Source: Acetobacteraceae bacterium (GTDB taxonomy: Bacteria; Pseudomonadota; Alphaproteobacteria; Acetobacterales; Acetobacteraceae). From it: a stretch of 64,000 nucleotides of DNA. The notes beneath the pieces were generated by a model. The model had not been told where the DNA came from. It made no database searches and was given only the letters and a program-made list of their open reading frames with translations. How positions within the stretch are numbered: the stretch's first letter is position 1; each line of letters begins with the position of its first letter. Both the position numbers and the translations under genes were made by a program. The DNA lies in contig JASHOA010000044.1 of assembly GCA_030041375.1 (NCBI GenBank), positions 1 through 64,000 of the forward strand. Direction: 5' to 3'. Shown in pieces: positions 1 through 7,912 of the stretch.

Positions 1-203
1 AGATGCACCAGCTTGCGCGCTACACACGGCTTCTGCGGCCGCGGTGTCACTGCCCCGGTGAGGGCCAGCCGCCGCCGGGCCTTGACCACATACGAGGCGC
101 TGACCCCGAACCGCTCCGCCGCTTGGCGCGCCGTCAGGGTGCCCGCCGCGAGCACGCGATCTCGCAAGTCCTGCGAGTAGGTTTGACCCCGGCGCCAGGT
201 CAT
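1..203 (-). mobile_element. IS630-family transposase, N-terminal part, cut by window edge
   Basis: Read on the minus strand from an ATG at 203, the sequence encodes an N-terminal helix-turn-helix domain starting MTWRRGQTYSQDLRDRVLAA and continuing with RQAAERFGVSASYVVKARRR. This pattern (YSxDLRxRVL, then an HTH) is typical of the DNA-binding domain of IS630/Tc1-mariner transposases. About 67 codons are visible and the DDE catalytic part lies beyond the left edge. An in-frame ATG at 218 would add five residues. No terminal inverted repeat could be placed. Intactness outside the window is unknown. Confidence 0.7.
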
Positions 204-394
204 CGCCGCCTCCCACATCAGCCGGCCGGCTACGAATCACACGTCTCCGCGTCGCGTCAAGCCAAAACCGGCGATTCCACCCTCAGCGGAACCGCTCTAG
301 TATGGGAATACTGAATACGGCGCCTACGAGTGTCGTAAGGAAGCGAATGCCGAAAGCGATCGCGCAACTCGCAATGGCCGATAGGAGTACAAAG

Positions 395-601
395 ATGGCG
401 AAGCTGGTAACACTGCCGGATGGACAGGCCGTAAACCCAGAGGATGTTACTGCCGTGAAAATAGAAGAATTCTTTGGCGGACATTGGTATGTTTATCTTG
501 AACTCAGAAACCATCCGAGAATTACAATCTCTGCCGCTGGAAAGGAGAATGCGCAAGAAATTGCTTCGCAGGTTACAAGTGCTATAAACGAGACTTCTTA
601 A
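395..601 (+). CDS. small hypothetical protein, 68 aa
   Basis: An ATG at 395 follows an AGGAG (383-387) at good spacing, so I prefer it to the in-frame start at 302. The product begins MAKLVTLPDGQAVNPEDV, is soluble, has no signal peptide, and is rich in beta-prone residues (HWYVYLELRNHPRITISAAG). I do not recognise the family. The nucleotide composition is clearly less GC-rich than in the metabolic regions to the right, and the gene sits between a transposase fragment and a Ymh-family gene. Recent transfer is therefore likely (inference). Confidence 0.5.
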   Translation: MAKLVTLPDGQAVNPEDVTAVKIEEFFGGHWYVYLELRNHPRITISAAGKENAQEIASQVTSAINETS

Positions 602-635
602 CCACATGCGCGCTAGATTGGTCTGTCACTACTGG

Positions 636-1454
636 TCATTTCTGAGCGCCGTCGAGCAGCTTCGCGAGCAAACTTACGAACGCAATGAACTCTAATGCGC
701 GTTCCGGATCATCCTTTATGAGTTTATGTGCGCGGGGATTTCGTAGTCCGGCTACTGCTCCACTGAACATCATCATGAATCCTTTTTGTTCGTCGCGATC
801 CGATTGGTCAACCAATGGATTGAATTTCAATATCGGCCTGTTAGGCGAAAACACAGTCTCCATGAGAGACGTGCCGTCTGCGCTGTGCCCGCTACGCAGC
901 CGCACAAGATCATTGAGAGCCTTAACCGCGTCCTCGACTGCATTGGCGTAGTGGCCTCCGCGATACAAATCGCCTGCGGCGCTGGCGATCTCTGGGTGCA
1001 AGTCTAATCCGTCGTAAGCGCGCAACGCGCGGCCGGTTGCGGTCTCTCCTAAGTCTTCCAAGCTCTCTGTGAGCGTACGAGCTGCTTGGTCGAGCAAAGC
1101 GATAGCGCGGTTGCGGCCATCGGTTAGCCCCCTTTGTATCGCCCCGGCAGGGATACCGCCGGAATCGGCAAACGGCTCGAAAATGGCGCCGTAGGGGGTC
1201 ATATCCAGATGTGATGCGAGGATATATCGATCGCGGTCGGTTGTGGGGCCGAATACAGAGTCGAGTGTGCTTTCAATACTAGCCTGCAGGGCAACGATTT
1301 TCGGGTCATCGCCTGAGCTCAATTGCCGGATGTCGAGGGCCTCCAGCTCCCCAATCCGTCTGCGAATCTTGCTAATGCCTTGCCTCATCTCATCCGGAGT
1401 CAAATGGGCTGGTTGCTTGGGTGCGGAAGGATGTCGGGACGAAGGTTTTGCCAT
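636..1454 (-). CDS. Ymh/TIGR02391-family protein
   Basis: A 272-aa protein. The C-terminal half has the conserved pattern of the TIGR02391 / Hypoth_Ymh family: LDLHPEIASAAGDLYRGGHY, then NAVEDAVKALNDLVR, then VFSPNRPILKFN, DEQKGFMMMFSGA and LRNPRAHK. The family is helical and often occurs beside mobile elements and restriction or abortive-infection genes. The terminal RNPRAH resembles the Arg...His end of HEPN-type domains, but catalytic activity is inference. The N-terminal about 130 residues are probably a helical scaffold. It is flanked by a recombinase relic and a transposase fragment. The biochemical function is unknown. Confidence 0.75.
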   Translation of the reverse strand: MAKPSSRHPSAPKQPAHLTPDEMRQGISKIRRRIGELEALDIRQLSSGDDPKIVALQASIESTLDSVFGPTTDRDRYILASHLDMTPYGAIFEPFADSGGIPAGAIQRGLTDGRNRAIALLDQAARTLTESLEDLGETATGRALRAYDGLDLHPEIASAAGDLYRGGHYANAVEDAVKALNDLVRLRSGHSADGTSLMETVFSPNRPILKFNPLVDQSDRDEQKGFMMMFSGAVAGLRNPRAHKLIKDDPERALEFIAFVSLLAKLLDGAQK

Positions 1455-1498
1455 TACGTGTGCTCTTTCGTTGGATCGTTATGCCCCGAGCCTTGACA

Positions 1499-1780
1499 TC
1501 AGCTGTGGCGGAGATTGTTGGTGTGCGCGAGGTCAGTGAACGTTTCCTGGCCGATGTCGCGGCGGATCGCGTCGCACCGCTCATGCGGGGTGAGTTTCGC
1601 GCGGTGGCCAAGCTTCACGCTGCGCGCCTTAGCGCGCTCGCGACCCGCTGCTGTGCGTGTGCCAATCAGGTTGCGTTTCACGTCCGCTAGCCCGTTCAGA
1701 GCGGCAAGCAGCCGTCGCGAGGTGCTGGTCAACTCGTTGGTCCGGAGCTCGGCTAGCGAGCGGAATTCTATGCCCTTGTC
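1499..1780 (-). pseudogene. serine recombinase (resolvase/invertase) relic
   Basis: The minus-strand reading contains the C-terminal half of a resolvase/invertase catalytic domain: RIVDKGIEFRSLAE, then LLAALNGLADVKRNLIGTRT, then AGRERAKARSVKLGHRAKLT and a start of the C-terminal HTH. Intact relatives read GALAEFERDLIRERTxAG at the second block, so the frame is recognisable but drifted. The N-terminal catalytic serine region is absent: sequence above about 1780 does not continue the domain in one frame. It stops at 1499 just before the expected end of the HTH. I read this as a decayed fragment of a mobile element, not a working enzyme. Confidence 0.6.
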
Positions 1781-2090
1781 CACGATCCGCTTTAAGCACG
1801 ATCTGCTTGGAGACGGCAATTCGGTCGGGACTTAGGCGGGCGGTGTGGCCGATCCGGCCAATCGTCCGCGCGTCGCCAGGAGCGAAGGCCCCCGGTTGCT
1901 TCAGCAGTCAGCCGTGGTCGGGGCGCGGGGCGCGCATGAATCGAACAGGCGAGCGTGTCCAAGGTTAGCAGCGGGAGCAGGTCAGTCAGCGCCGCGGTTC
2001 GGGAGCGGCTGGCTGATTTTCCGCTATCACCCGCCAAGGCGGCGGGACAGGCTGGCCACACATGAATGTCCGGAATTGGTTCCGCGTCGA
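1781..2090. other. intergenic, no feature recognised
   Basis: About 310 bases between the recombinase relic and the 3' end of the cyclase-like gene. I see no convincing gene, RNA or repeat. It may hold eroded remains of the recombinase 5' part, since short stretches in other frames look vaguely recombinase-like, but not enough to claim. Confidence 0.4.
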
Positions 2091-2960
2091 TCAAGGAACG
2101 CTGCTGGTTGCCGACTCAAAGCGCTCTTTGAACCACTTCCACTTAGCGGAGGGGCCGAAAGCATCGGCTTTCTGCAATGCACCGATTTCGTGGTCAATTC
2201 GATCAAGATGTCCGCGCTTCCACCGAGAAACCTCCTTGATATGCTGCTCCGTCTGCACGATCGCGGCTGGCGACAAACGATCGCTTGCGTCGCCACAATC
2301 GGCGCTATGCCAACTTGCCGCGTTTCGCATCATACGAGTGAAATAATTGAGATGCCAATGGCCATCCGCATCGTGTAGGAGGGATTCGCATTCTTCCGGC
2401 CGCATCGGCTTCAAGCGCTCGAGAACACTACCGGCGACGATGACTCGTGGATTCTTGGCGATGCACCTTTCGAGATCATAGGCAGTGACCATGGCTTCGC
2501 CGAATGCGACTGCCCCGCCATGGAACAACTGGCCAACCGATAATCCACCACGCAGCAGCAAGCCAATCCGTAGGGCAACTTCGGCGGCCCCGGACGTGAT
2601 GCGGACCGCGTCTTTCAAGACGATATCAGGCCACAAATACTTGTATGCCTCAGGGATACCGTCATGATCTCGGTGCAGCCAGCTAACAACGACATGGTCT
2701 GAGAAGGTCGTGATCTCCGGAGTAATCTGGATGCGGTAGCTGCCGTCCGCATTCGCGCTACCCACGACTTCTTCGTGCGCCTGAATTTTCGAGATGGAGA
2801 TCAGCAGCTTGACGAATTGGTCCAGCCTATCTGGTGGCCAATTCGTCGCCGCCGCTCTCGTGCCAAGGAAATCGAAGTACAAGGTGTAGCGATCCACAAA
2901 CCTGAGGCTTTGGCCAGATCGCACAGACGGGCCGAGCGTTAGCGCGGGAAACCCGGTCAC
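2091..2960 (-). CDS. unrecognised protein with class III nucleotide cyclase-like fold signature
   Basis: A 289-aa product. The GTG start at 2960 overlaps the stop of the upstream gene (GTGA, 2957-2960), so the two are translationally coupled. The strand order resembles class III cyclase homology domains: RYTLYFDFLGTRA (first Asp strand, residues about 24-36), FSDHVVVSW (second Asp, about 86-94), then LRGGLSVGQLFHGGAVAFGE followed by AMVTAYDLE (about 136-164), where cyclases have the GxxxGxxxxG...A..LE segment. A tail of about 100 residues, KWKRG-rich, follows. Whether it makes a nucleotide, binds one, or is a degenerate sensor cannot be decided from sequence. No signal peptide or membrane segment is present. 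The accessory context suggests a defence or signalling role (inference). Confidence 0.6.
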   Translation of the reverse strand: MTGFPALTLGPSVRSGQSLRFVDRYTLYFDFLGTRAAATNWPPDRLDQFVKLLISISKIQAHEEVVGSANADGSYRIQITPEITTFSDHVVVSWLHRDHDGIPEAYKYLWPDIVLKDAVRITSGAAEVALRIGLLLRGGLSVGQLFHGGAVAFGEAMVTAYDLERCIAKNPRVIVAGSVLERLKPMRPEECESLLHDADGHWHLNYFTRMMRNAASWHSADCGDASDRLSPAAIVQTEQHIKEVSRWKRGHLDRIDHEIGALQKADAFGPSAKWKWFKERFESATSSVP

Positions 2961-4075
2961 GTCGAAGGATATCTTTCAAGCCAATCGAGAACTCGTCGCA
3001 CGACCTGCTCTGCGACGGTTTTGGCCTCGCGGGCTTCCTCGGGCCGAAGGTCCGGAACGCCCGCCGGGAACTCAGACAGCATTCGGCCAGCATGGATTCG
3101 TTGGCGAGTGCAGACCAACCCATCCGCCCGGTTCTTCGTCTGGAGGTCCAAAATAGCCGCGCCGCCACCTCGCGCGGCACCGGCCACCAGATCGTCGATT
3201 CGCCACGTCCGAGGGTCCCTGGTGAAATCGGTCGAACCAAACACTCCCAACCCGAGGCTCTGGGCGTGCCTGACCACAAAAGTCAGGGCGCCTTCGACGA
3301 GGGCAGCCGCGAGAACCAGCGCAGAGAGAGGTGATGAGGCCGAATCAGTACGCCCTAGCTCGGCTACTGTCTGGCTCCACCAGAGACGAAAGTGACCGTA
3401 ACCGAGTTTTTCGAGCCGCTCAGCGAACGCTCCGAACGGTTCGGCGCTCTTCGGTCGGCCATCTGTGCGTCGCTCAATCACGTCCTTGACGTGAGACATC
3501 ACGCGGGTTCTGGCCGGTTTGGGTTGGCGCATATGTCCTACGCGGGCTTGGTTCCTGCTCGCGCTCGGAAGTGGCCGCTCCCCACCTTGCGCAGCCCTAA
3601 AGCGCAAGGCTCCGTCGTCTTCAGTTAACTGCCCAGAGAGCAGCATTAAAGTGATGGCGATCTCAAGGTCATGTCGCGAAATCGATTGTGCCTGTGCACG
3701 ATCGAGCATGACGCTTCGATCTATCTTGGCTCTTCCTGCCCCGACCTCTCTCACCAGTTCGTTTAGCTGCGCGACCACAAAATCGAATGCAGCAACGTTT
3801 CGTAAATCCGGTTCCTCTGCAAAGATAAGATTTCCGGCAAAGTGCCACATCTGCTCTGGTAGCAGCAGACGCTGATTCGGCCTGCCAAAGTACAATGTCG
3901 CCACCTGGGGTAGCGCGTCGCCAATCTCTCCTTCTTTCAAGCCGATCCTTTTTCCGACTTCATAAAGCTCAGGAACAGTCAGGCCAGGTTCAGTTGGCGC
4001 AACGTAAACGCTGGCTTCGATCGCAGCTTGTAGGATCTGCACAACCTCACCGAGTGGCATCGCGGATTCCATCAC
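2957..4075 (-). CDS. unrecognised protein, HEPN/DUF4145-like C-terminus
   Basis: A 372-aa product and first gene of a two-gene operon with the cyclase-like gene. Residues 1-90 look like a winged-helix (LTVPELYEVGKRIGLKEGEI). A basic, low-complexity linker lies around 165-205. The C-terminal about 150 residues are helical: SALVLAAALVEGALTFVVRH, then a loop, then TRQRIHAGRM and LRPEEAREAKTVAEQVVRRV. That arrangement resembles HEPN/DUF4145 domains, in which an RN..H motif precedes the last helix. Here the motif reads R-Q-R-I-H and is not a clean RX4-6H, so RNase activity is uncertain. I do not recognise the full-length family. Confidence 0.55.
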   Translation of the reverse strand: MMESAMPLGEVVQILQAAIEASVYVAPTEPGLTVPELYEVGKRIGLKEGEIGDALPQVATLYFGRPNQRLLLPEQMWHFAGNLIFAEEPDLRNVAAFDFVVAQLNELVREVGAGRAKIDRSVMLDRAQAQSISRHDLEIAITLMLLSGQLTEDDGALRFRAAQGGERPLPSASRNQARVGHMRQPKPARTRVMSHVKDVIERRTDGRPKSAEPFGAFAERLEKLGYGHFRLWWSQTVAELGRTDSASSPLSALVLAAALVEGALTFVVRHAQSLGLGVFGSTDFTRDPRTWRIDDLVAGAARGGGAAILDLQTKNRADGLVCTRQRIHAGRMLSEFPAGVPDLRPEEAREAKTVAEQVVRRVLDWLERYPST

Positions 4076-4294
4076 TCCGAAATTACCCCATTTCTTAATA
4101 CTCCTGGTTGGCGCTAGCTAGGTCCTCATCGGCATCACATCCGGCTGAGAGCGGTGATCCAGGCCATATCACGGAAGCATTCCAGCCGCGACGAGCTACT
4201 TTGCCGATGGCAAAATGAGTAATTTCAGCATCATAGCTTCGTAGCACATTCTTTCGTCGACACCTGAAGCTTACCCCATTGCGCTGTCCGCCAA

Positions 4295-4693
4295 TTGGAA
4301 GCGACGACGGCGCATGGCGTGCAGGCGATTGCCGGCAAGGCGAGGGTCTTGCGGCGGCACCTGCGCGACATTCTCGCCGGCCGGAAAATGCCGCCCGATA
4401 CGATGGCGGCGAGGCTGGCCAGGGTCGCCTATGGGCTCGCGGCCGCACAGCCAAAGGCCGAGGACGTGCGTCCAGCCATCGAACAACGTTGCCAGGGACT
4501 CGGCCGCCGCCGCTTCGCCCGCCTCGCAGGCTTCAATGACGGCCACCTCGGCCGCATCATCTCCGGTGTCCACGGGCCTTCGGGTGCCACTCTGGCCAAA
4601 CTTGCCTAGGCCTTGGGGCACGGCGCAGCCCACTCCGCTTTGGCAGAAGCCGACGCGGCCGATCACGCCAAGGCTCGGACGGCCTCCGACTAG
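4295..4693 (+). pseudogene. HTH-domain protein broken by an in-frame TAG
   Basis: From a TTG at 4295 the frame encodes a helical segment (VLRRHLRDILAGRKMPPDTM) and then an HTH-like module, FARLAGFNDGHLGRIISG, as in XRE-type repressors (LARLAGVSxGHLSRIxSG). It meets TAG at 4607-4609 straight after ATLAKLA. The same frame then continues cleanly as ALGHGAAHSALAEADAADHA and ends at TAG 4691-4693, so the first TAG looks like a point mutation in a longer gene. No ribosome-binding site or ATG is seen upstream, and an upstream in-frame TGA lies at 4265, so the 5' end is probably lost too. Possibly a remnant plasmid or phage regulator. Confidence 0.5.
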
Positions 4694-4799
4694 CCAGCCG
4701 CACCGATAGCCGGCTGAAATATCAGCGCCGGCACCCGAGACCCATTCTGTTTCTTGTTCGTAATGCTGCCAGAGTGTCAGCTCCCCCGGATATCGCTAT

Positions 4800-4848
4800 A
4801 CCCCCTCCCTCTGGGAGAGGGCGGCGCGGAGCGCCGGGTGAGGGAGCC
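4800..4848. repeat. REP-like imperfect palindrome
   Basis: A C-rich arm (CCCTCCCTCTGGGAGAGGG) is followed by a short GC-rich hairpin (GGCGCGGAGCGCC) and a GGGTGAGGG end. The layout is that of short intergenic REP-like elements. It occurs once in this window, so mobility is inferred from form only. Confidence 0.4.
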
Positions 4849-4877
4849 TGTGTTACCCATGTGTGATTCCGGGTACT

Positions 4878-4980
4878 AGCCCGCGATCGCCCGAGGCGGA
4901 ATCGTCGGAGGGCGTGAATCGCGGGCTCGAATAAACCGCGAGACCGGTGTCGGGCTGCACAGTCAGCCCGACACCGGTCT
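4878..4980 (+). repeat. composite repeat, one A unit and one B hairpin
   Basis: Unit A (4878-4927, 50 bp) has ends AGCCCGCGAT and ATCGCGGGCT as an inverted repeat around GCCCGAGGCGGAATCGTCGG. A 13-bp linker ending in AATAAACCGCG follows. Unit B (4941-4980) is a perfect 17-bp stem, AGACCGGTGTCGGGCTG, with a six-base loop. The same A and B units recur at 14028, 18390-18618, 35650-35855 and 62658. It lies between the broken HTH gene and the SMP-30 gene. Confidence 0.9.
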
Positions 4981-5005
4981 AAGGACAAACGCTAAGGACA
5001 CAAGG

Positions 5006-5917
5006 ATGAAGATTTCTGCAGCCGGCCTTGGGTTTCCTGAAGGCCCCGTGTGGGTTGCCGACGGTTCGGTGCTGCTGGTCGAGATCGCCCGCGGCACGAT
5101 CGTGCGGGTTGCCCCGGATGGGACCGTTTCCGTCGTGGCGCGGCCGGGCGGTGGCCCGAACGGGCTTGCGATCGGTCCCGACGGGGCGCTCTATTGCTGC
5201 AACAATGGCGGCTTCACGTGGATCGAGAGCGGAACGTCGCTGCGGCCCGGGCTGCAGCCCGCCGATTACAGCGGTGGGAGGATCGAGCGCATCGACACGA
5301 CGAGTGGTGCGGTGCGCGTACTGTACGAGCACTGCGGGGAGCATCGCCTGCGCGGCCCGAACGATATCGTCTTCGATGCGCATGGCGGCTTCTACTTCAC
5401 CGACCTCGGCAAGAACCGCGCCCGCGATCGCGATCACGGCGGCGTCTACTATGCGCGCGCAGACGGCTCGCACATCGAAGAGCTGGTCCATCCGATGCTC
5501 ACTCCGAACGGAATCGGCCTCGCGCCCGATGGATCGGTGCTCTACGTCGCGGAGACGGAGACCGCCCGTCTCTGGTCGTTCGAGATCGAGGCGCCGGGGC
5601 GGATCCGCAAGCGCCCCTCCCCTGCCCCGCACGGCGGGCGCCTGGTGATTGGCCTCGCGGGCTATCAGCGTTTCGACAGCCTTGCGGTCGAGGCCTCCGG
5701 CAACATCGCGGTGGCGACGCTCGTCAGCGGTGCAATCAGCGTGATTTCCCCTGACGGGCGGCTTGTGCGCCAGGTGTCGTTCCCGGATCCGCACGTCACC
5801 AACATCTGCTTCGGGGGCGCGGATCTTCGGACCGCCTATGTCACGCTTTCCGGCACTGGCCAGCTCGCGGCCATGGACTGGCCGGAGCCGGGGCTTCAGC
5901 TTGCCTGGTCGCGTTGA
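5006..5917 (+). CDS. SMP-30/gluconolactonase/LRE family protein
   Basis: A 303-aa six-bladed beta-propeller of the SMP-30/gluconolactonase family. Visible family features are GLGFPEGPVWVADGSVLLVE at the N-terminus (metal-binding Glu in PEGP), GPNGLAIGPDG, LRGPNDIVFDAHGGFYFTD (Asn-Asp pair), HPMLTPNGIGLAPDG (second Asn) and FDSLAVEASGNIAVATL near the end. These match the divalent-metal site of the family, which hydrolyses sugar lactones. The exact substrate is not readable. There is no signal peptide, so a cytosolic location is likely. The start codon follows the repeat element directly, with AAGGA at 4999-5003 as a possible ribosome-binding site. Confidence 0.85.
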   Translation: MKISAAGLGFPEGPVWVADGSVLLVEIARGTIVRVAPDGTVSVVARPGGGPNGLAIGPDGALYCCNNGGFTWIESGTSLRPGLQPADYSGGRIERIDTTSGAVRVLYEHCGEHRLRGPNDIVFDAHGGFYFTDLGKNRARDRDHGGVYYARADGSHIEELVHPMLTPNGIGLAPDGSVLYVAETETARLWSFEIEAPGRIRKRPSPAPHGGRLVIGLAGYQRFDSLAVEASGNIAVATLVSGAISVISPDGRLVRQVSFPDPHVTNICFGGADLRTAYVTLSGTGQLAAMDWPEPGLQLAWSR

Positions 5918-6040
5918 GCGCCCCGGGTGGATCTGGCCGCGGGCGCCCAAGCTTCCCCCCGCACGGGCTGGCGGCTATGCTCGATGGGACAAACGCAGAA
6001 ATGATGCACCGGCAATGGCCTCGAGCGGGGGGAGGGCGAG

Positions 6041-6610
6041 ATGCGAACGGCTCGGACGAGACGCGGCTTTCTGATTTCGGCAGCTTCGTCGGCAGGTGCG
6101 GCTCTGCTTCGGCCGCGAGAAGCCGATGCTGCGTCAGCCCGTGACATCGCGCAAAGCGCTGCGAACGCGCTCGCGAGGCTGTACTCGGAGCAGCCCCACA
6201 TGCGCACCCTTGGCCAACAGGCCAAGGCGATTCTGGTCTTTCCGCAAATCGTCAAGGCCGGCTTTCTGATTGGCGGACAGACCGGCAACGGGGCGCTGCT
6301 GGTGAACGGAACCGCGATCGAATATTACAACATTTCCGCGGTTTCGTTCGGCCTGCAGGCAGGAGCGCAGGCTTTCAGCTATGCCCTCTTCTTCATGACC
6401 GATTCAGCACTGCAATATCTGAAGAGCAGCGACGGCTGGTCGATCGGATCGGGACCCTCCGTCGTGGTGCTCGACAAGGGTGCCGCCGCGAGCATCACGA
6501 GCACGACCCTGACCCAGGATGTGTACGCGGTGCCGTTCGGCCAGCAGGGGCTGATGGCGGGCCTCGGCCTCGAAGGCTCGAAGATCACCCGCATCCACCC
6601 GGGGAACTGA
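6041..6610 (+). CDS. SYLF/YSC84-domain exported protein
   Basis: A 189-aa product. The N-terminus has twin arginines and a hydrophobic stretch (RTRRGFLISAASSAGAALL), consistent with a Tat-type signal. The rest is a SYLF (YSC84, DUF500-like) lipid-binding domain: AKAILVFPQIVKAGFLIGGQ, TGNGALLVNG, YYNISAVSFGLQAGAQ and a final GLMAGLGLEGSKITRI. In bacteria such proteins are periplasmic and of unclear role, though phosphoinositide-type lipid binding is known for eukaryotic members. First gene of a compact operon with the DUF3300 and DUF2950 genes (9 bp, then a 4-bp overlap). Confidence 0.85.
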   Translation: MRTARTRRGFLISAASSAGAALLRPREADAASARDIAQSAANALARLYSEQPHMRTLGQQAKAILVFPQIVKAGFLIGGQTGNGALLVNGTAIEYYNISAVSFGLQAGAQAFSYALFFMTDSALQYLKSSDGWSIGSGPSVVVLDKGAAASITSTTLTQDVYAVPFGQQGLMAGLGLEGSKITRIHPGN

Positions 6611-6619
6611 GGAGCAAGG

Positions 6620-7912
6620 ATGGCAACCATGCACGCGCGCGCGACGCCGGTGGCACTGGCGGTTGCCCTTGGCATGATGTTGCTTTCCCCCGGGCTTTCC
6701 CCCTGGTTCTGCCCAGGCGCGATGGCCCAGGTGCCTCCGGCGCCGCAGCAGAACGAGCCCGCCGCTTTCAACACCGAACAGCTCGATGCGCTGCTGGCGC
6801 CAATCGCGCTCTATCCGGATTCCCTGCTCACTCAGGTGCTGATGGCGGCGACGTATCCGTTGCAGGTCGTCGAAGCCTCGCGTTGGCTGGAACAGGATGG
6901 CAACGCGCAACTGCACGGTGACGCACTGGCAACGGCGCTGGAAAGCCAGAACTGGGACCCGAGCGTGAAATCGTTGGTCCCGTTCCCCGAGGTGCTGGCG
7001 ATGATGAACGGCAAGCTGGATTGGACGCAGCAGGTGGGATACGCGTTCGCAACCCAGCAGGCGGACGTCATGAACTCGATCCAGCGCCTGCGCGCCCAGG
7101 CCCAGCAGGCCGGATCGCTGAAGAGCACGCAGCAGCAGACGGTCACTTCGGAGCAAGGTGCGATCGTGATCCAGCCGGCCGACCCGCAGACGGTATACGT
7201 GCCGGTTTACAATCCGACCGTGGTCTATGGCACCTGGCCCTATCCGGCCGTGCCGCCGGTCTATTTTCCGCCGCCCGGCTATCTTGCCGCGAATGCGTTC
7301 GTTTCGGGTCTTGCGTTCGCCACCGGCGTTGCCGTGGTCGGCTCCTTGTGGGGCTGGGCACGGCCGGCCTGGGGCGCCGGCAACGTGAACGTCAACGTCA
7401 ACCACTGGAACAATATCAACGTCAATCGGACGGCCATCCAGTCCAATGTCTGGCGGCCCCCGGCAGCAGGAGTGGGCGGAAGGCCGATCCGTCCGCCCGG
7501 CGGGCCGGTGGGCGCTCCGGCGCGCCTGAATGGCCTCCCGGCAAACGCGATCGGGCGGCAGTCGGTGCAGGTTCCTTCGTCGCTGGTCAGTCGCCCGGCT
7601 CCGGGCGGTAACCTGAGCCACGGCGTCAACCGGCCCGGGCCGGTGGGCGGGCAAGGAAATCTGGCGCAACGCACGCCGCCCCAGCCGGCCGGCGGCGGGG
7701 TCCCCGCGCAACATCCCGCCTCGCCGCCGCGGGCGCCGACCGTCACGCGGCCGGCCACAATCGGGACCGGGGGCACGTTCGCCGGCCTGAACGATGGCTC
7801 GCGGGCCACGCAATACGGTGCTCGCGGGGCACAAAGCCGCAGCTTCCAGCAAGCGGGACGTAGCGGCGGCGGGTTCCGGCCGGCCGCCGCCGGTCGCGGA
7901 GGACGCCGATGA
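6620..7912 (+). CDS. DUF3300 domain exported protein
   Basis: A 430-aa product with a signal peptide (residues about 1-36, cleavage after AMAQ). Residues about 48-240 are DUF3300: LLAPIALYPDSLLTQVLMAA, TYPLQVVEASRWLE, LESQNWDPSVKSLVPFPEVL and VIQPADPQTVYVPVYNPTVV with YG.W at the end. The C-terminal about 190 residues are low-complexity and rich in Gly, Pro, Arg and Asn (NVNVNHWNNINVN, then GGRP-type repeats), ending RGGRR. DUF3300 proteins are envelope proteins of unknown function and frequently neighbour DUF2950 genes, as here. The stop overlaps the next start (ATGA). Confidence 0.85.
   Translation: MATMHARATPVALAVALGMMLLSPGLSPWFCPGAMAQVPPAPQQNEPAAFNTEQLDALLAPIALYPDSLLTQVLMAATYPLQVVEASRWLEQDGNAQLHGDALATALESQNWDPSVKSLVPFPEVLAMMNGKLDWTQQVGYAFATQQADVMNSIQRLRAQAQQAGSLKSTQQQTVTSEQGAIVIQPADPQTVYVPVYNPTVVYGTWPYPAVPPVYFPPPGYLAANAFVSGLAFATGVAVVGSLWGWARPAWGAGNVNVNVNHWNNINVNRTAIQSNVWRPPAAGVGGRPIRPPGGPVGAPARLNGLPANAIGRQSVQVPSSLVSRPAPGGNLSHGVNRPGPVGGQGNLAQRTPPQPAGGGVPAQHPASPPRAPTVTRPATIGTGGTFAGLNDGSRATQYGARGAQSRSFQQAGRSGGGFRPAAAGRGGRR

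Noticed and set aside
9-314. Plus-strand frame over the left edge
   Set aside because: The minus strand encodes the IS630 transposase N-terminus; the plus reading has no features.
4878-4980. Repeat units as rho-independent terminators
   Set aside because: The hairpins are strong but occur also between divergent genes (35650-35855), and have no T-run next to the stem; a termination role is possible but not supported.
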